Positions 1 to 11,515 are shown, numbered from the stretch's first letter. The stretch: 64,000 bases of DNA from Galeopsis tetrahit (GCA_963675135.1 OY776128.1:68640670-68704669); one strand, 5' to 3'. Numbers and translations: made by a program. The notes: generated by a model not told the origin, from the letters alone.

Positions 1-485
1 AAAACGCTCGTTTTTGCCGACGGACGTATACCGACGGATTACCTTTCTGACGGCTGTACCGACGGATTACCGACAGAATTCAAAATCAGAAGACTCTGCC
101 GACGGAATTCAATTTCCATCGGCTTTCCGGATGGAATGCCGACGGACACTCAAAACTCTCTACACGGTGTCGTTTTTGGGTCACCGGCCGACGGATTTTT
201 CAGTCGGTATTGTAAATTTCCGTCGGTAACCGCGCCATATTATTGGGCCCTCACGTGATAATTTTAAACGGGCGCGGATATATTTGAATTAGCCCTTACC
301 GACGGATATTTCCGTCGCTAACCTACCCGCATTAACTAACCGCCTCTTGATCGACTCCCAAAATTAAATGTGGTCATTACCGACGGAAATTTCCGTCGGT
401 AACCGACCCGCATTAACTAACCGCCTCTTGATCGACTCCCAAAATTAAATCTGGTCATTACCGACGGAAATTTCCGTCGGTAAAG
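1..485. repeat. CACTA 5' subterminal motif array
   Basis: ACCGACGGA and TCCGTCGGT occur repeatedly, alone and as head-to-head pairs. At 298-378 and 379-459 an 81-bp unit is repeated in tandem, followed by a partial third copy to 485. At 379-400 and 460-481 the motif and its complement abut as ACCGACGGAAA plus its exact inverse, giving perfect 22-bp palindromes. Such subterminal arrays are the expected binding sites for the TNPA-like protein of CACTA elements. Confidence 0.88.
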
Positions 486-499
486 GCAATTTTTTTTTG

Positions 500-507
500 T
501 ATATAAA
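500..507 (+). promoter_or_regulatory. TATA box of the first CACTA gene
   Basis: TATATAAA lies directly after the last palindromic motif and is followed by a CT-rich leader (about 520-660). A probable 5' leader intron begins at the GTACGC near 669 and would end at the AG just before the ATG at 1,484. The placement suggests that the motif array doubles as the upstream promoter region. Confidence 0.5.
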
Positions 508-1483
508 CTGAAGAACAGATTACTTCTTTCTCTTTCGAGAGAAAGAAAGTCGATCCCCCTGCCTCCTCCCTCCTCGATCCCTCCTCCCTGTTTCTATCTC
601 CCGTCTTCATCGCGCGAAGAAGAGGCTCTGCCGAGGTGTTCTCTCAACTCGATTAGAAAATCTATACGGTACGCTTTCTTAATTTGTTAGTAATTAATTT
701 TTAAGTTATATTGTATTGCCTATAATTATGAATTAAATTGCATGTGTTAATTTAATTTGTTATATAGATTAATATGAAATTGTTTGTAGTTGATGTATAT
801 AGTTAATTATTTTGAATGTATGTAGTTGATATATCTAATTAATTAGTTGATATTGTAAGTGTATATTTGCTTATATATAGTTAGTTGATGTATATAGTTA
901 TTTATAATAAATTGATGTGATTTGTTAAGATCGATATTGCATGTTTTGCATAATTGATGTTATATATATAGTTGATATTATTGTTTAATTTGCATATACG
1001 TTGGAGTGGAGTTAATTACATAATTAAATTATGATATTGTACGTTGTAATTAGCTAGGTTAATATTGTTGATTTACTAATTATGAAATTATTGATTAAAT
1101 TAGGGGCTTTGTTAATTATATTAGGAAATTGTTATTTTAAAGTTAGAAAAAATTGTTACTAAATTTATTAGGTTATAGATTGTTAATTAAAATTGGAAAT
1201 TATTGAATAAATTAGTTATTGTTGAATAAAATAGGAAATTAGTTATTGTTGAATAAAATAGGAAATTATTTATTAAAATAAGTTATTATTGATTAAATTA
1301 GGTATTGTTGATTGAATAAAAAATTATTTATTAAAATAGGTTATTATTGATTAAAATAGGTTATTATTTAGGGATTAAATTTTAATTTATTAGATTATTG
1401 TTTTTTATTAAATTAAGAAATTTATTATTAATTAATTAGTATTATATATATAATTTATTAATTTAAATGTTTAAATTAAATAG

Positions 1484-3105
1484 ATGACTGGAAATGGTGC
1501 TGGTGCCTCTGGTGGCTCGGGATCTCACGGGGCCTCCGGGTCACGTAGCCGATCAAGGAAGAGCCGGCGCCTACACTGCCACAAACACCATTATCGTCGC
1601 CTCCGCCACCCATTCCACACTCGTCGCCTGATCAGCCGTCGTCTCATTCGTCTGTCCGGGACCATCCTGTTGTTCCTGCTCGGGATGGCCGGGAGCGCAT
1701 TTGGGTTACAGGTGGAGGAGTGTAAGTAATTAAATACTTTTATTGTTTAATAATTAATAATTAATTAATTTCGCATTCGTTTTAATTTATAATGTGTTTT
1801 GTTTGTTAATTAATGTCACAGATTGTTACCTGGTAACGAGGTCTCCAGGGCATGCACGATTGCTTTTGGCTCTTTACCGATCTCTGCGGGTGCAATTACC
1901 TGGTCGAAGGTCCCAAAACATAAAAAGTTGGCGTACTTCGAGGAATTTCAGGTAGTAATTAATTACTTAATTATTTAATTAATGTTTGTTAATTTGTTCA
2001 ATAATAAACAATTTATTATATGTGCAGAAACAAACCACTTGGGATCGGAATATGTACTCAGACCAGGCTATGTTCAAGTATTTCTGTAAATCGGTGCAAG
2101 AGCGGTATAAGGATTTAATGTACGAATGGAGAATGGCATGGCGGAGCGATGGGACGACGCAGAGCTTGGGTAAGGATGATAATGATGTTGTGTTGTGGGA
2201 TTCATTGACGAGGGAGTGGCTGGATCCTGCGTACATCAGGAAGTGTGAGATTGCTAAGGCCAACCGGAGATCCGACGTTGGGGGTGGGATGTCCAGGCAT
2301 CGGACTGGAGCCCGGTCCATCCTTGAGCAGTCGATGGTCATTGTAAGTGTTTATTAATTTTTTAATTAATTTCAATAAATTTAATTATATATTTAATATA
2401 TATAATACATAAATTTAATTATTAGGAACGGGATACGGGGCGTGTACCCACTCACTTGGACCGGATGAGCATTGCTCATCCGTTTAATGCTGATACACAG
2501 CAATCCACATACGGGCGCACAACTAACCTCCACGTAAGTAATAAAATTGTTTAATTAAATACATTTTTTTTATAATTTATTCTATTAATTTAAAATTATT
2601 AATTATGTAGTTGGAGATGAACCGGAGGATGGCCGAGATCGGAACTCAAGTCGACCCTACTCAAGCCGGAACCAGCAGTGCCCCTACAGTCGAGGAGGTG
2701 GACCGGGCTTATTTGGAAGTTGCCCCCACCACCCGCGGACGAGTTCTGGGCCTTGGTCGTATGAGCGCTGATGTCAGGTCCGGCGCTGGTCCGTCCCAGA
2801 CGGCATCGCAGGGTTCCGTATCTTCCACCCCAACTCCTGATGTGACGATGGCACAATTCAACCATTTCATGCATGTGATGCATGTGAATATGGGTCGAGA
2901 GATGGGGTGGTCGGACGAGAGGATCGAGGAGGTTTATCAGAGAACCATGCAAGCTCCTCTACCGACGGCGTCTGTTCCCCAGGCGCCCCCCCAGCCTCCT
3001 CAGCCTATGTCCCGACCATGCAGCAGGATGATGAAATCATGGGTCAGCAGTTCGTTGGCAATGAAGACATTGATTTGTGGAACTTTGGTCCATGAGTGTC
3101 TTTGA
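1484..3105 (+). pseudogene. CACTA accessory protein, Transposase_24 (Ptta/En/Spm, PF03004) type, with frameshifts
   Basis: I infer five exons from splice sites and frame: 1,484-1,721, 1,822-1,951, 2,028-2,342, 2,426-2,533 and 2,611 to about 3,095-3,105. Exon 1 starts Gly/Ser-rich and then Pro-rich. Exons 1-3 encode RIWVTGGG, a W-x-x-V-P segment, and the family core with FKYFCKSVQERYKDLMYEWR. Exons 3-4 continue through DSLTREWLDP and a stretch ending GRTTNLH. Exon 5 is a low-complexity tail with a short helical segment. Two breaks are visible. In exon 1 the Gly/Ser-rich start and the downstream Pro-rich frame are offset between about 1,547 and 1,565. In exon 5 a run of C near 2,985 separates two frames, the second ending in an acidic DLWNFGP tail. 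In related elements this type of protein accompanies TNP2. The copy is probably defective unless the breaks are sequence errors. Confidence 0.72.
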
Positions 3106-3542
3106 ACAATTTTATTTTTTATTTCTGTTGAACAATTTTATTTTTATGTCTCGTAGAACTATTTATTTTTATCTGCATTATTGTTGAACTATTTACTTTT
3201 ATGTTTAAGTATTAGTTGTTTAATTTTAGTTATGTGTGTTTTATGTGTTAAGAATGTGTATATTAATTTTAGTTATGTTTTATGTGTGATTTTGGATGTG
3301 ATCTGTATTGGATCTTCATTTATGTTTGAATGTACTCTGTTTTTTCTTGTTTGTGTTTATGTGAATGTGAATGTGATGGGAGACTCTATGTAATAGATAA
3401 ACAACATTTTCATTGAAAATTGTCTTGAAGAAAGGCTATTGTTGTGGTTACATTACATGCATACACTTAGCATTACATAAACTTAGCAATACATATTAGA
3501 GGCATAAATTTAGCAATACATATTAGAGACATAAACTTATGA

Positions 3543-3983
3543 TTATATCCAGCCTATAAATTTGAACATATAGGGTAGAACACATAATATTATGGCCATG
3601 ATAAGAAAGTTCCTCTGCTTCTTTAGCTTTTGAACTTGTCCAGCTTGAAATTCTACTTCTGATGTTAGGTGATCAAATGAATCCTTATAGATTTCACCAA
3701 CTACTTTTGCATTATTCAGCTTGTTGTTGAGCTCTTGATTTTCAAGCAAAATTGAGTCAATTCTCCTCACCATGCCCGGAAACATTCCGTGTGAAAACGT
3801 TCCTTGTCCGTGGATTTCGTGTTCATCGGCCCAAACAAAAAAGGAGCATCCAAGACCACTTAGTGAATCTGGGCAAGTATAAAATAGTCTACCTCTGCTT
3901 TTTTCTTGCTTCGAAATGCACACACGAGCTTCTTTTCCACAATGGCATACCACAATTTTCATGAATGTGGAAGATGAAGACAT
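3543..3983 (-). CDS. GRF-type zinc-finger protein carried by the CACTA element
   Basis: This is an intact 146-residue ORF on the strand opposite the transposase. Residues about 12-52 form a GRF zinc finger: C-H-C-G near the start, then GRLFYTCP, a further Cys, and FFVWADEHE. A probable coiled coil follows (about 75-120, ILLENQELNNKLNNAK onward), then a C-terminal hydrophobic stretch (about 125-145, FLIMAIILCVLPYMFKF) that looks like a membrane segment. Short GRF proteins with a coiled coil and a hydrophobic tail are common in plant genomes and are often found within transposons; their function is not established, though GRF fingers in other proteins bind single-stranded nucleic acid. It is transcribed away from TNP2 and shares with it an intergenic stretch (3,984-4,565) full of the CACTA binding motif. 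Whether it serves transposition or is captured cargo cannot be decided here. Confidence 0.75.
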   Translation of the reverse strand: MSSSSTFMKIVVCHCGKEARVCISKQEKSRGRLFYTCPDSLSGLGCSFFVWADEHEIHGQGTFSHGMFPGMVRRIDSILLENQELNNKLNNAKVVGEIYKDSFDHLTSEVEFQAGQVQKLKKQRNFLIMAIILCVLPYMFKFIGWI

Positions 3984-4084
3984 GAGTTTCTGTATTTTTT
4001 TTATTTTTTGATGTTTGTTAAGAAGTAGGTTGTTTTGAGTGTGTATATATTTTTCTTCTGTAATTTTTATTTTTTTTATACGCG

Positions 4085-4310
4085 TCTTTTACCGACGGAA
4101 AGGTATTCCGTCGGTATAGACACATGTTCAATGCCGACGGATAATTTCCGTCGGCAATGTAAATACCGACTGAAATTTGTTTAACGGAATCTGACTGATT
4201 TGACATGCATTTCAAATCGTTGGTACCGACTGAAATTATCCGTCGGTATTGACAATACCGACGGAATTTAGGCGCGCGATATACCGACGGACTGACATTT
4301 CCGTCGGCAT
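4085..4310. repeat. Internal ACCGACGGA motif array at the divergent promoter
   Basis: At least eight intact or one-mismatch copies of ACCGACGGA or its complement, several as inverted pairs, lie between the antisense GRF gene and the TNP2 gene. This is the only large intergenic space shared by two divergent genes of the element, so the array is placed to control both. The TNP2 leader probably contains an intron running from GTATGT near 4,409 to the AG directly before the ATG at 4,566. Confidence 0.8.
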
Positions 4311-4565
4311 GTAGTATTGAAAAATAATCCAGAACCTCAAAACACGCGAAAATTTTGGAGTGGAGCAAAAAATTAAGGGAAAATTTTGGATTGGAGCGAA
4401 AATTTAAGGTATGTTTTTCTATTAATTAAGTGTACATAGTTTAATTTTCAGTGTGTAATTTTAATTTGGTGTTTAATTTTTTAGTGTGTAATTTTACTAC
4501 ATAGTTTTTACTTTTAGTGTTTAATTTTTAGTGTGTAATTTTAATTTGGTCAAATTGTTTAACAG

Positions 4566-7500
4566 ATGGAATTGCCGGATCGTCGGTGGATGTATTGTAC
4601 TCCTAGGCTCGTTTTAGGAAATGTGAATGTTGAATTTTATGATAAACTCGTGTCATTTGTTGAATTTGCAAAGCTACACCCACATTACATGTCTGAGAAT
4701 TGTATTCGGTGTCCGTGTAATGCTAAGAAATGTAAGAATAGATCATTTAAAAGCATTGATGAAGTCTTATGCCACGTTGTTATGAATGGGTTCGTTGATA
4801 ATTACTATAATTGGACAAGTCATAGCGAACAACGGTGGCCTTATAATTTTGATCAAGTCTTGTACTATTACACTACTGCAATTTATGAACAACCAGTACA
4901 CGTTGAGCATGTCGGCACCAGTAACGATCAAGAGTTTGGGGTGGAAGAACCCGATATGTATCAAACAATGGTGATGGAAGCCGGTATGTCAAATATAGAG
5001 GAGGAACCAACGGATGAAGCATTTCAGTTTTATGAGATGCTCAAATTAGTCGATCAAGATTTGTACCCAGGGTGTGATTCTCATTCTCAGTTGTCATTTA
5101 ATGCTCGACTTATGGCTATCAAGACGGAGAACAAGCTATCTAACAGAGCATATGAGCAAATGACACAATTATGCAGTGAGATTTGTCCTGTCGATAATAA
5201 AGTACCTACGACGTTTCATCAGAGCAAACAACTGATGAAGAATATGGGTTTGCCGGTTGAGAAGATTGATTGTTGTGTGAATGGTTGCATGTTATACTGG
5301 GGTGATGACGATATCGATCTTCTTATGTGTAGAATGTGTGGCCATCCCCGGTACAAAGAGCCACGACGGAAGGGACCAGGTGGTCAATCGAGCAAGACAA
5401 AAAAGAAAGTGTCACATAAGAGGATGTATTATCTTCCTATCATTCCTCGTTTAATGAGATTGTTTCAATCTAGTGCTACAGCTCAACACATGATGTGGCA
5501 TGCAAGAAATTCTGAAGATACTGAGGCTGGGGATATGAGACATCCGTCCGACTCTGAAGCCTGGAAACACCTTGATAACGTGTTTTCAGGATTTGCTTGT
5601 GAACCGAGGAATGTGAGATTAGGCTTGAGTACTGATGATTTTGCACCGTTTGGGAGTTATGGAAAGAAGTATTCTTTGTGGCCGGTGATACTGACTCCGT
5701 ATAATCTACCTCCATGGATGTGCATGAAACCTCAAACAATGTTTCTGACTGTATTGGTGCCTGGTCCGTCGAATCCAAAGCATAAACTTGATGTTTATCT
5801 CCAGACTCTTATTAAAGACTTGATCTTCCTATGGGATAACGGAGTCCAAACGTATGATGTTTATAGGAAACAGAACTTCACGATGCGTGCTGCTTTATTG
5901 TGGACCATTAGCGACTTTCCTGCATATGCTATGTTGTCCGGGTGGAGTACAGCCGGAAAGCAAGCTTGTCCGTATTGTATGGAATATTCTGAAGCTTTCA
6001 GTCTCCCGAAGAGTAGAAAAGTTTCATGGTTCGATAATCACCGAAGGTTTTTACCTCGAGATCATCCATTTCGAAGGAATAAGGCGGACTTCACGAAGAA
6101 TAGAACAGTCACAAACAATCGACCGCCCCTTCGAAATGGTATTTTATACATTTATTTTAACATGTTTTTTTGGGTTACATTTATTCTAACATTTATTAAT
6201 CGTACAGGACAAAGTCTGTTACATGAGATTGAGTGGACGGGTTTGAAAAAAACTACGGAGGAAAATGCAGAAGAACACAACAAAGGAATCCCAGGTAACT
6301 GGAAGAAAAAGAGTATTTTTTGGGACTTGCCATATTGGAGTTCACTATTGCTCCGACACAATTTGGATGTCATGCACATTGAGAAGAATGTGTTTGACAA
6401 TGTGTTTCACACAATCATGAACACAGAAGGCAAGACGAAAGATACTCCAAAGTCCATGGAAGAGTTGAACACTATCTGTCGCCGTGATGAGTTGGAACAG
6501 GATACCCGTACAGGTAAATATCCAAAGGCTTGCTACACACTAGATAAGGCACAAAAACAGGAATTGTGTAGGTGGATTAAAGAGTTAAGATTTCCAGACG
6601 GCTACGTGTCAAACATGAGTCGATGCGTAGACACAACAAAAGGCAAAGTTGCAGGGATGAAGAGTCATGATTGTCATGTTTTTATGCAGCGCTTGATACC
6701 TATTGCGTTTCGAGAATTTCTTCCTCTGAATGTGTGGAGGGCTGTCACTGAATTAAGTCTCTTTTTTAGAGATTTAACGTCTACAACAATCAAGGTTGAT
6801 GATATGAATCGTTTGGAACGAGACATTCCAGTTATTTTGTGTAAGTTGGAACGTTTTTTCCCACCTAACTTCTTTGACTCGATGGAACACTTACCTGTTC
6901 ACTTAGCGTATGAAGCTAGGATTTGTGGTCCAGTGCAGTACAGGTGGATGTACCCATTTGAGAGGTGAACAATTCTATTTCTCTCATTTAATTAGTTTTT
7001 AGTATAAGAAGCCTTATTTTAATTTGTTAACTATTATAATTTTAGGTATCTCCACAACTTGAAGCGCAATGCTAAACAAAAGGCAAACGTCGAAGCATCG
7101 ATTGTTAATGCGTATTTGAATGAAGAGGTTGGCATGTTTTGTTCTTATTATTTTGAAGACCATGTCAACACGAGGATCAGGAATGAACCACATAACTTCG
7201 ATGGTAGAGGTACGCAACAAGAAGTCGATGGCATGCTCTCTGTATTCAAGTCTAAGGGGCGACCTATAGGAAAAGCCACTGAACGATATTGGTCAACAAA
7301 CACAGAGGCTGAAATAGCACAAACGTACGTGTTATTGAATTGTGATGAAGTTCAGCCTTACATTGAGTAAGTATTTCATATATTTATCATCTAATTAAAT
7401 AGCACTAAACGTGCGTCATTTATCATCTAATTGTGTTGTGAATTATTAGGATGTATACACAAGAACTACGACATGCAGATCAAAACATCTCAGATAGAGA

Positions 7501-8388
7501 CATAGATACTAGTCTTCAACGTCAATTTGCCCGATGGTTCCAACGTTATGTGAGTATCATTAATTGAATTTTACGTGAACAAATAATTGTTTTGATTAAT
7601 GTTAATTTTAACTGTACGTATAGGGACAATCGCACGATTTTCAGAGCCGGTTCTTACAGGATCTCAGCCAAGGACCACTACGGCGTGTGAGGACTTACAA
7701 CGGCTATATTGTGAAAGGCTACAGGTTTCATACATCAGAGTATGCATCAACAAGAACGACTAACAACAGTGGTGTTTGTCTTAGGGGTGCGAATTACAAT
7801 GCAGATGCAAGTGATTACTTTGGGGTGTTGCACGAAGTCGTTGAAATTGAATATCCGGGATATCCAGTGAAAACCGTAATGTTGTTCAAGTGCCATTGGT
7901 TTGACACATCCCCTTTAGGAACCAAAATTCATCCGGAGTACAAGTTTGTGGATGTTAATTCGAAAAGGAAGAATAGCGGGGATGATCCGTTTGTATTTGC
8001 CTCTCAGGTATCTCAAGTCTACTACTGCACGAATCCAGGAGCTGGAAAACGTAATAGATCAGAATGGCACGTTGTTTGCAAAGTGAAGGTAAGGTCAATG
8101 GTGGAGGTCCCCCAAAAGGAAAACAACGATGAAGATGAACCTCCGTTTCAAATGGAACAAATAGAGAATCAAACTGAAGTGTTTGCGGGAGATTTTAATC
8201 TTTCGGTAGACTTGACGGCTGCAAATCCACAATTGATTGTTATTGAAAACGATAGTGGACATGAGGAGGAGGATGAACATGACGAGAGGGAGGATGAAGA
8301 AGATGAGGATGAAGAAGATGAGGAGGAAGAGGAAGATGTGGCAAATAATGAAAATGAAGACGAAGATGAAGATGAAGATGAATATTAA
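4566..8388 (+). CDS. TNP2-type CACTA transposase (tnpD-like)
   Basis: Five exons join in frame: 4,566-6,138, 6,208-6,964, 7,046-7,366, 7,450-7,549 and 7,624-8,388. They encode 1,171 residues without a stop. The first intron (69 bp) is itself in frame. Order of domains: an N-terminal transposase-associated domain with a Cys-rich finger (RCPCNAKKC, about residues 47-57); the Tnp2 catalytic region (about 200-560), including a CMLYWGDD segment, the conserved CPYCME near residue 475 and HNLDVMHIEKNVFDN; DUF4218 (about 600-760), containing MKSHDCHVFMQRLIP and ending in WMYPFER; and DUF4216 (YFGVLHEVVEIEYPGYP, then VMLFKCHWFD). The C-terminus is a long Glu/Asp run (about 1,110-1,170). Family knowledge says this protein cuts and joins the CACTA ends. 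The start is the first ATG, directly after a 3' splice site. The full open frame argues for recent activity; expression cannot be judged. Confidence 0.9.
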
Positions 8389-8534
8389 ATTAATGTAACC
8401 TAGCTATTTTATTTTGTACAATTTATAAGATTTCATTATTTATCATTTGGTTATAAGTTATAGTTTAATTATTTATCATTTGGTTATGTTATAACTTATA
8501 ATTTAATTATTTATCATTTGGTTTTAAAAATTCA

Positions 8535-8665
8535 ATGGCGACGGAAAATATCCGTCGCCATTTCCGTCGCTAACGGCATCGAGCCAAAGCTGACCGAAAT
8601 ATCCGTCGCCAATTCCGTCGCCAACGGCAACGAGCCAAAGCCGACCGAAATATCCGTCGGCATTT
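8535..8665. repeat. Third internal array of variant CACTA motifs
   Basis: Variant motifs (GGCGACGGA, TCCGTCGCC, TCCGTCGGC) occur in a 51-bp tandem unit starting at about 8,551, 8,602 and 8,653. The array lies between the end of TNP2 and a CT-rich leader-like segment (about 8,705-8,760), the same layout as in front of the other genes of the element. Confidence 0.72.
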
Positions 8666-8689
8666 CCGAATATAAATGTAACTTTCTCT

Positions 8690-10400
8690 CATTACACGCG
8701 TATTTGCCCTCTCTCTCTCTCTCTGTCTCTCATTTCTCTCATTTTCTCCCCCATCTCAGCCGCCGCCGCCTCCACGACCACCGCCCCCGCCGCCGCCTCC
8801 CTCTCCCCCCACCAACCCACCACCCACGCGAACAAGCCCGTGGGCCTTTTTCGAAGCAGTCGACGCGACCCCGCCGCCCTCTCCCAGCCGCCGACCGCCT
8901 TGTTGGCCCCGCCCTCGCCGCAACCCCGTCCGGCCGCAACCGCCACCCTCCCTCTTCCCCCTTTTCTGTAAATTTCCCCCCTCTCTCATCTGAAAAAAAA
9001 AACGCTGTCCAACCGCCTCTTGCACCGCCCTTGTCGAACTCCTCCGCCGCTCCTCAAATTAATCGATTTTTCCCCAACCCAGATTTGTAAGTATTTTTTT
9101 CGATTTCTTTTGCCAATTTTTTTTTTTTTTTTGCATTTCGTTGATTTTTTTAACGGATTACTGTTATTTTTTGGAATTTAGGTGCGGTGGGTGTGAGAAT
9201 TTTGTAAAAGAAATTTTGTAAACCTCGCCACCACATCCTGATGGTTACCGGTGAAGATGATCTCTCCACCATAGGAAGCGGCCGCCGCCGTGACCAATCC
9301 AGGTGAGTAGTGTTTGATTTTTTTTTTTGTTCCTAGATCTGTGGTGTTTGATTTTTTGTTTCTAGATTTGTGATTTTTTTTTTCTTAGATCTGTGCATAT
9401 ACCAGATAAAAAAAATCGATTTTTTTTATTCGTAATTCAGTTAGATTTTGGTGTTTTTTTGGGGGTGAGAATGTAGAATTTTTCTTGTTTGTGAAGAACA
9501 CAGAAAATAAACAAGTTTTTTTTGTTTGTGAAAGGTTGATTGAAGTGGTTACTATTTTTGTTTAATATTTTATTACATTAGTTTCTTGATTTGTTGTATG
9601 CCGCTTTTTTGTTTATTATATTTTTACAAATAGTTTCTTGATTTGTTTTCGATTTATTAATTTTTAATATTTTAGGCAATTTTGTGTAATGTAGGAAAAT
9701 ACGTGAGTTCAAAATAATTGGTATTTTAAAAAAAAAAAAATTGATTTGTTTTCAATTTATTAGTACTCCAGTAACTAAAATAATGGTTTGCATTTACAAT
9801 TCATTAATTTTTAATTCAAGAAATTCATGTAGTTAAGATATTATGAGAATGTTTTGAATACAAAATGTTATTAGTAGGAGTAGTAACATTTATTTATTGT
9901 ACTCTAAATCTGTTATCTTTGAACTACCAGCATATCGAATATTTGCTGAGACCGACCGAAACTATGCGTGCCTAATGAAGTTACTTGATCTCTGTTGAGG
10001 TATGTTCAATTTTTATGATAATTTAATTTATGTTTAAATATATAAAATGACAATTGAATCTTGATTCTTTGGAATTGATTTTGAAATGGCAGGGATGGAG
10101 TCAAGTCAGCGAAGGACAATTTAATATACTCCACGGTACGTATTAATATACTCACATTCTTGTTAAATTATTTCTCATATAAGTTTTTCTTCATCAGGCA
10201 ATCCTGCAGCAAAATTCTTCAATTCAGTCACCTCAGACACTACTTCTATTTGCTTCTTACTTGATGAAACTATTCATAAGGCAAAATGAAACTAATGAAA
10301 CTACATCAAGTTTTTGCTGTTTGCTCAAGCAAAGGACGAAGATTTTGTTTATTCTGTTGGATCTAATGTAGATTTGTGTATTGAATTATTTAAGCAATTT
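8690..10400 (+). other. Third transcription-unit-like segment of the CACTA element, no recognisable product
   Basis: A CT-rich leader (about 8,705-8,760) and a GC-rich, Pro/Arg-coding block run to a strong 5' splice site (TTT|GTAAGT near 9,088). A further exon-like block lies at about 9,182-9,301 (AG before GTGCGG, donor CCAG|GTGAGT). Smaller ones lie near 9,930-10,000 and 10,093-10,135. The sharp change in base composition (GC-rich blocks in AT-rich surroundings) and the splice signals suggest a captured host gene fragment or a non-coding transcript. No frame stays open across these blocks and I recognise no domain. Confidence 0.4.
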
Positions 10401-10439
10401 TGATCGGGTCGGATCCCGATCGCAAATAAATTTTTTTTT

Positions 10440-10912
10440 AAAATTTTTGGTACTTACCGACGGACTATTCCGTCGGTTTAGCGTCGGTAATACCGACGGG
10501 CGAGCGGACGGAATATCATTTTTTTTTAAAAAATTTTGATACTTACCGACGGAAAATTCCGTCGGTAAATTAAAATAATAAAATTTAAGTCTAAAATATA
10601 CCGACGGATCTACCGACGAAAACTTGATTTGGGATCCGTCGGTACAGGCGACCCGGTTTGAAAACTTGGTTTGAAAACGGGTTGGCTTGACTGTCGACAG
10701 AATTGAATCCGTCGGTACAGGCGACCCGGTTTGAAAACGGGTTGGTTTGAATCCGTCGGGAATCCGTCGGCATATACTGACGGATGCATATTTTTCGTCG
10801 GTAACCACTACCGACCAATTCATTGACGACGGATGAAATCCGTCGGTAAGAGCCAATACCGACTGAATATCCGTCGGCATAACCGTCGGTAAAACACCTC
10901 TTTTTTGTAGTG
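10440..10912. repeat. CACTA 3' subterminal array and right terminal inverted repeat
   Basis: Copies of ACCGACGGA/TCCGTCGGT are dense from 10,456 to 10,889, with short direct repeats such as two copies of a CGACCCGGTTTGAAAAC-containing unit (about 10,649 and 10,709). The last 12 bases (10,901-10,912) are the terminal inverted repeat ending GTAGTG. Reading frames through this array only translate the motif. Confidence 0.88.
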
Positions 10913-10962
10913 TGAGAAATTAATTTCCCAAGGTAGACGAAAAATAAATAAGAAATAAAATG

Positions 10963-11346
10963 AAGAAATAACACAATCACGTGAAAACTCTAAAATTGGA
11001 GAAAAATCACGACCCACCAAAGAGATCATTATATGATAAATTTTTATAATCACACAGAATTCCTCTCTTTTGAGTTTTGATACTCAACCTTCCCACACTC
11101 TTTCAAGTCTACAATGACTCTCACCTTTCTCATCAAACTCTATTACAAGATAATATAAAAAAGGAATTTAAACTAGAATCAAATACTACAAGACTAAAGT
11201 GTATTCATGGATGAACTTGTAACAAAGATTTAAGGACTCCTTATATAAAGTTGGGAAGTCCTCCCTTCTTTTCTCACATCCGAGGGACAAAAGCTCCTTT
11301 AATAAACTCCTTTTATTTTAAAAAAAGTCCAAGCCCAAGCCCAACA
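10963..11346 (-). repeat. 3' LTR of the old copia element (left copy)
   Basis: It aligns with 18,308-18,783 over blocks such as AAGAAATAACACAATCAC and ACCCACCAAAGAGATCA, but carries many substitutions and lacks a roughly 60-bp repeated block present in the right copy. It ends CAACA. Its TG start is lost. Confidence 0.7.
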
Positions 11347-11384
11347 AACTCCAACTTGGTAAAATAAAAGAAAACTTCACTGTC

Positions 11385-11515
11385 TTCACCGACAAACATG
11401 ATTTTTAAACCAAAGAACCAACATTCTCATAATAGAGAATACTTACTCCACCATATGAGTAGAACACTTAGAATCACCCATTCTAAGAATTTCATTCGGC
11501 ACATGTCGAAAAACA
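11385..11515 (-). repeat. Single copy of the copia 3' hairpin repeat
   Basis: Read on the minus strand, this block matches the repeat unit found four times at 56,064-56,530 in the other copia element, including the inverted pair CTTAGAAT/ATTCTAAG and the flanking ACATTCTC segments. In both elements it lies between the coding part and the 3' LTR, so it is a shared 3' internal module of two elements with different LTRs. Confidence 0.72.

Larger units (their letters stand above)
1..10912 (+). mobile_element. CACTA (En/Spm-type) DNA transposon, almost complete; 5' tip outside the window
   Basis: The right end reads TTTTTTGTAGTG at 10,901-10,912, which is the inverse of the CACTACAAAAAA terminus that names the superfamily. 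The window opens inside the left subterminal region, since motif arrays start within the first 20 bases, so the left tip should lie only a few to tens of bases upstream. The possible 3-bp target duplication on the right is TGA (10,913-10,915); its partner is not visible. The element holds a Transposase_24-type gene (1,484-3,105), an antisense GRF zinc-finger gene (3,543-3,983), a TNP2-type transposase with DUF4216 at its end (4,566-8,388) and a third unit of unknown content. Both ends carry arrays of ACCGACGGA and its complement TCCGTCGGT, which in En/Spm elements would be the binding sites of the accessory protein. The TNP2 frame is open after splicing, so the element may still be active or only recently silenced. 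Confidence 0.93.

Noticed and set aside
8518..9090. Plus-strand 190-codon and minus-strand ORFs in the GC-rich block
   Set aside because: Low-complexity Pro/Arg/Leu translation of a CT- and CCG-rich leader, with no domain; open in several frames because of composition.
10386..10980. Overlapping minus-strand ORFs of 164 and 129 codons
   Set aside because: They translate the CACTA motif array (recurrent PTDGF/YRRI words) and overlap the terminal inverted repeat; not a gene.
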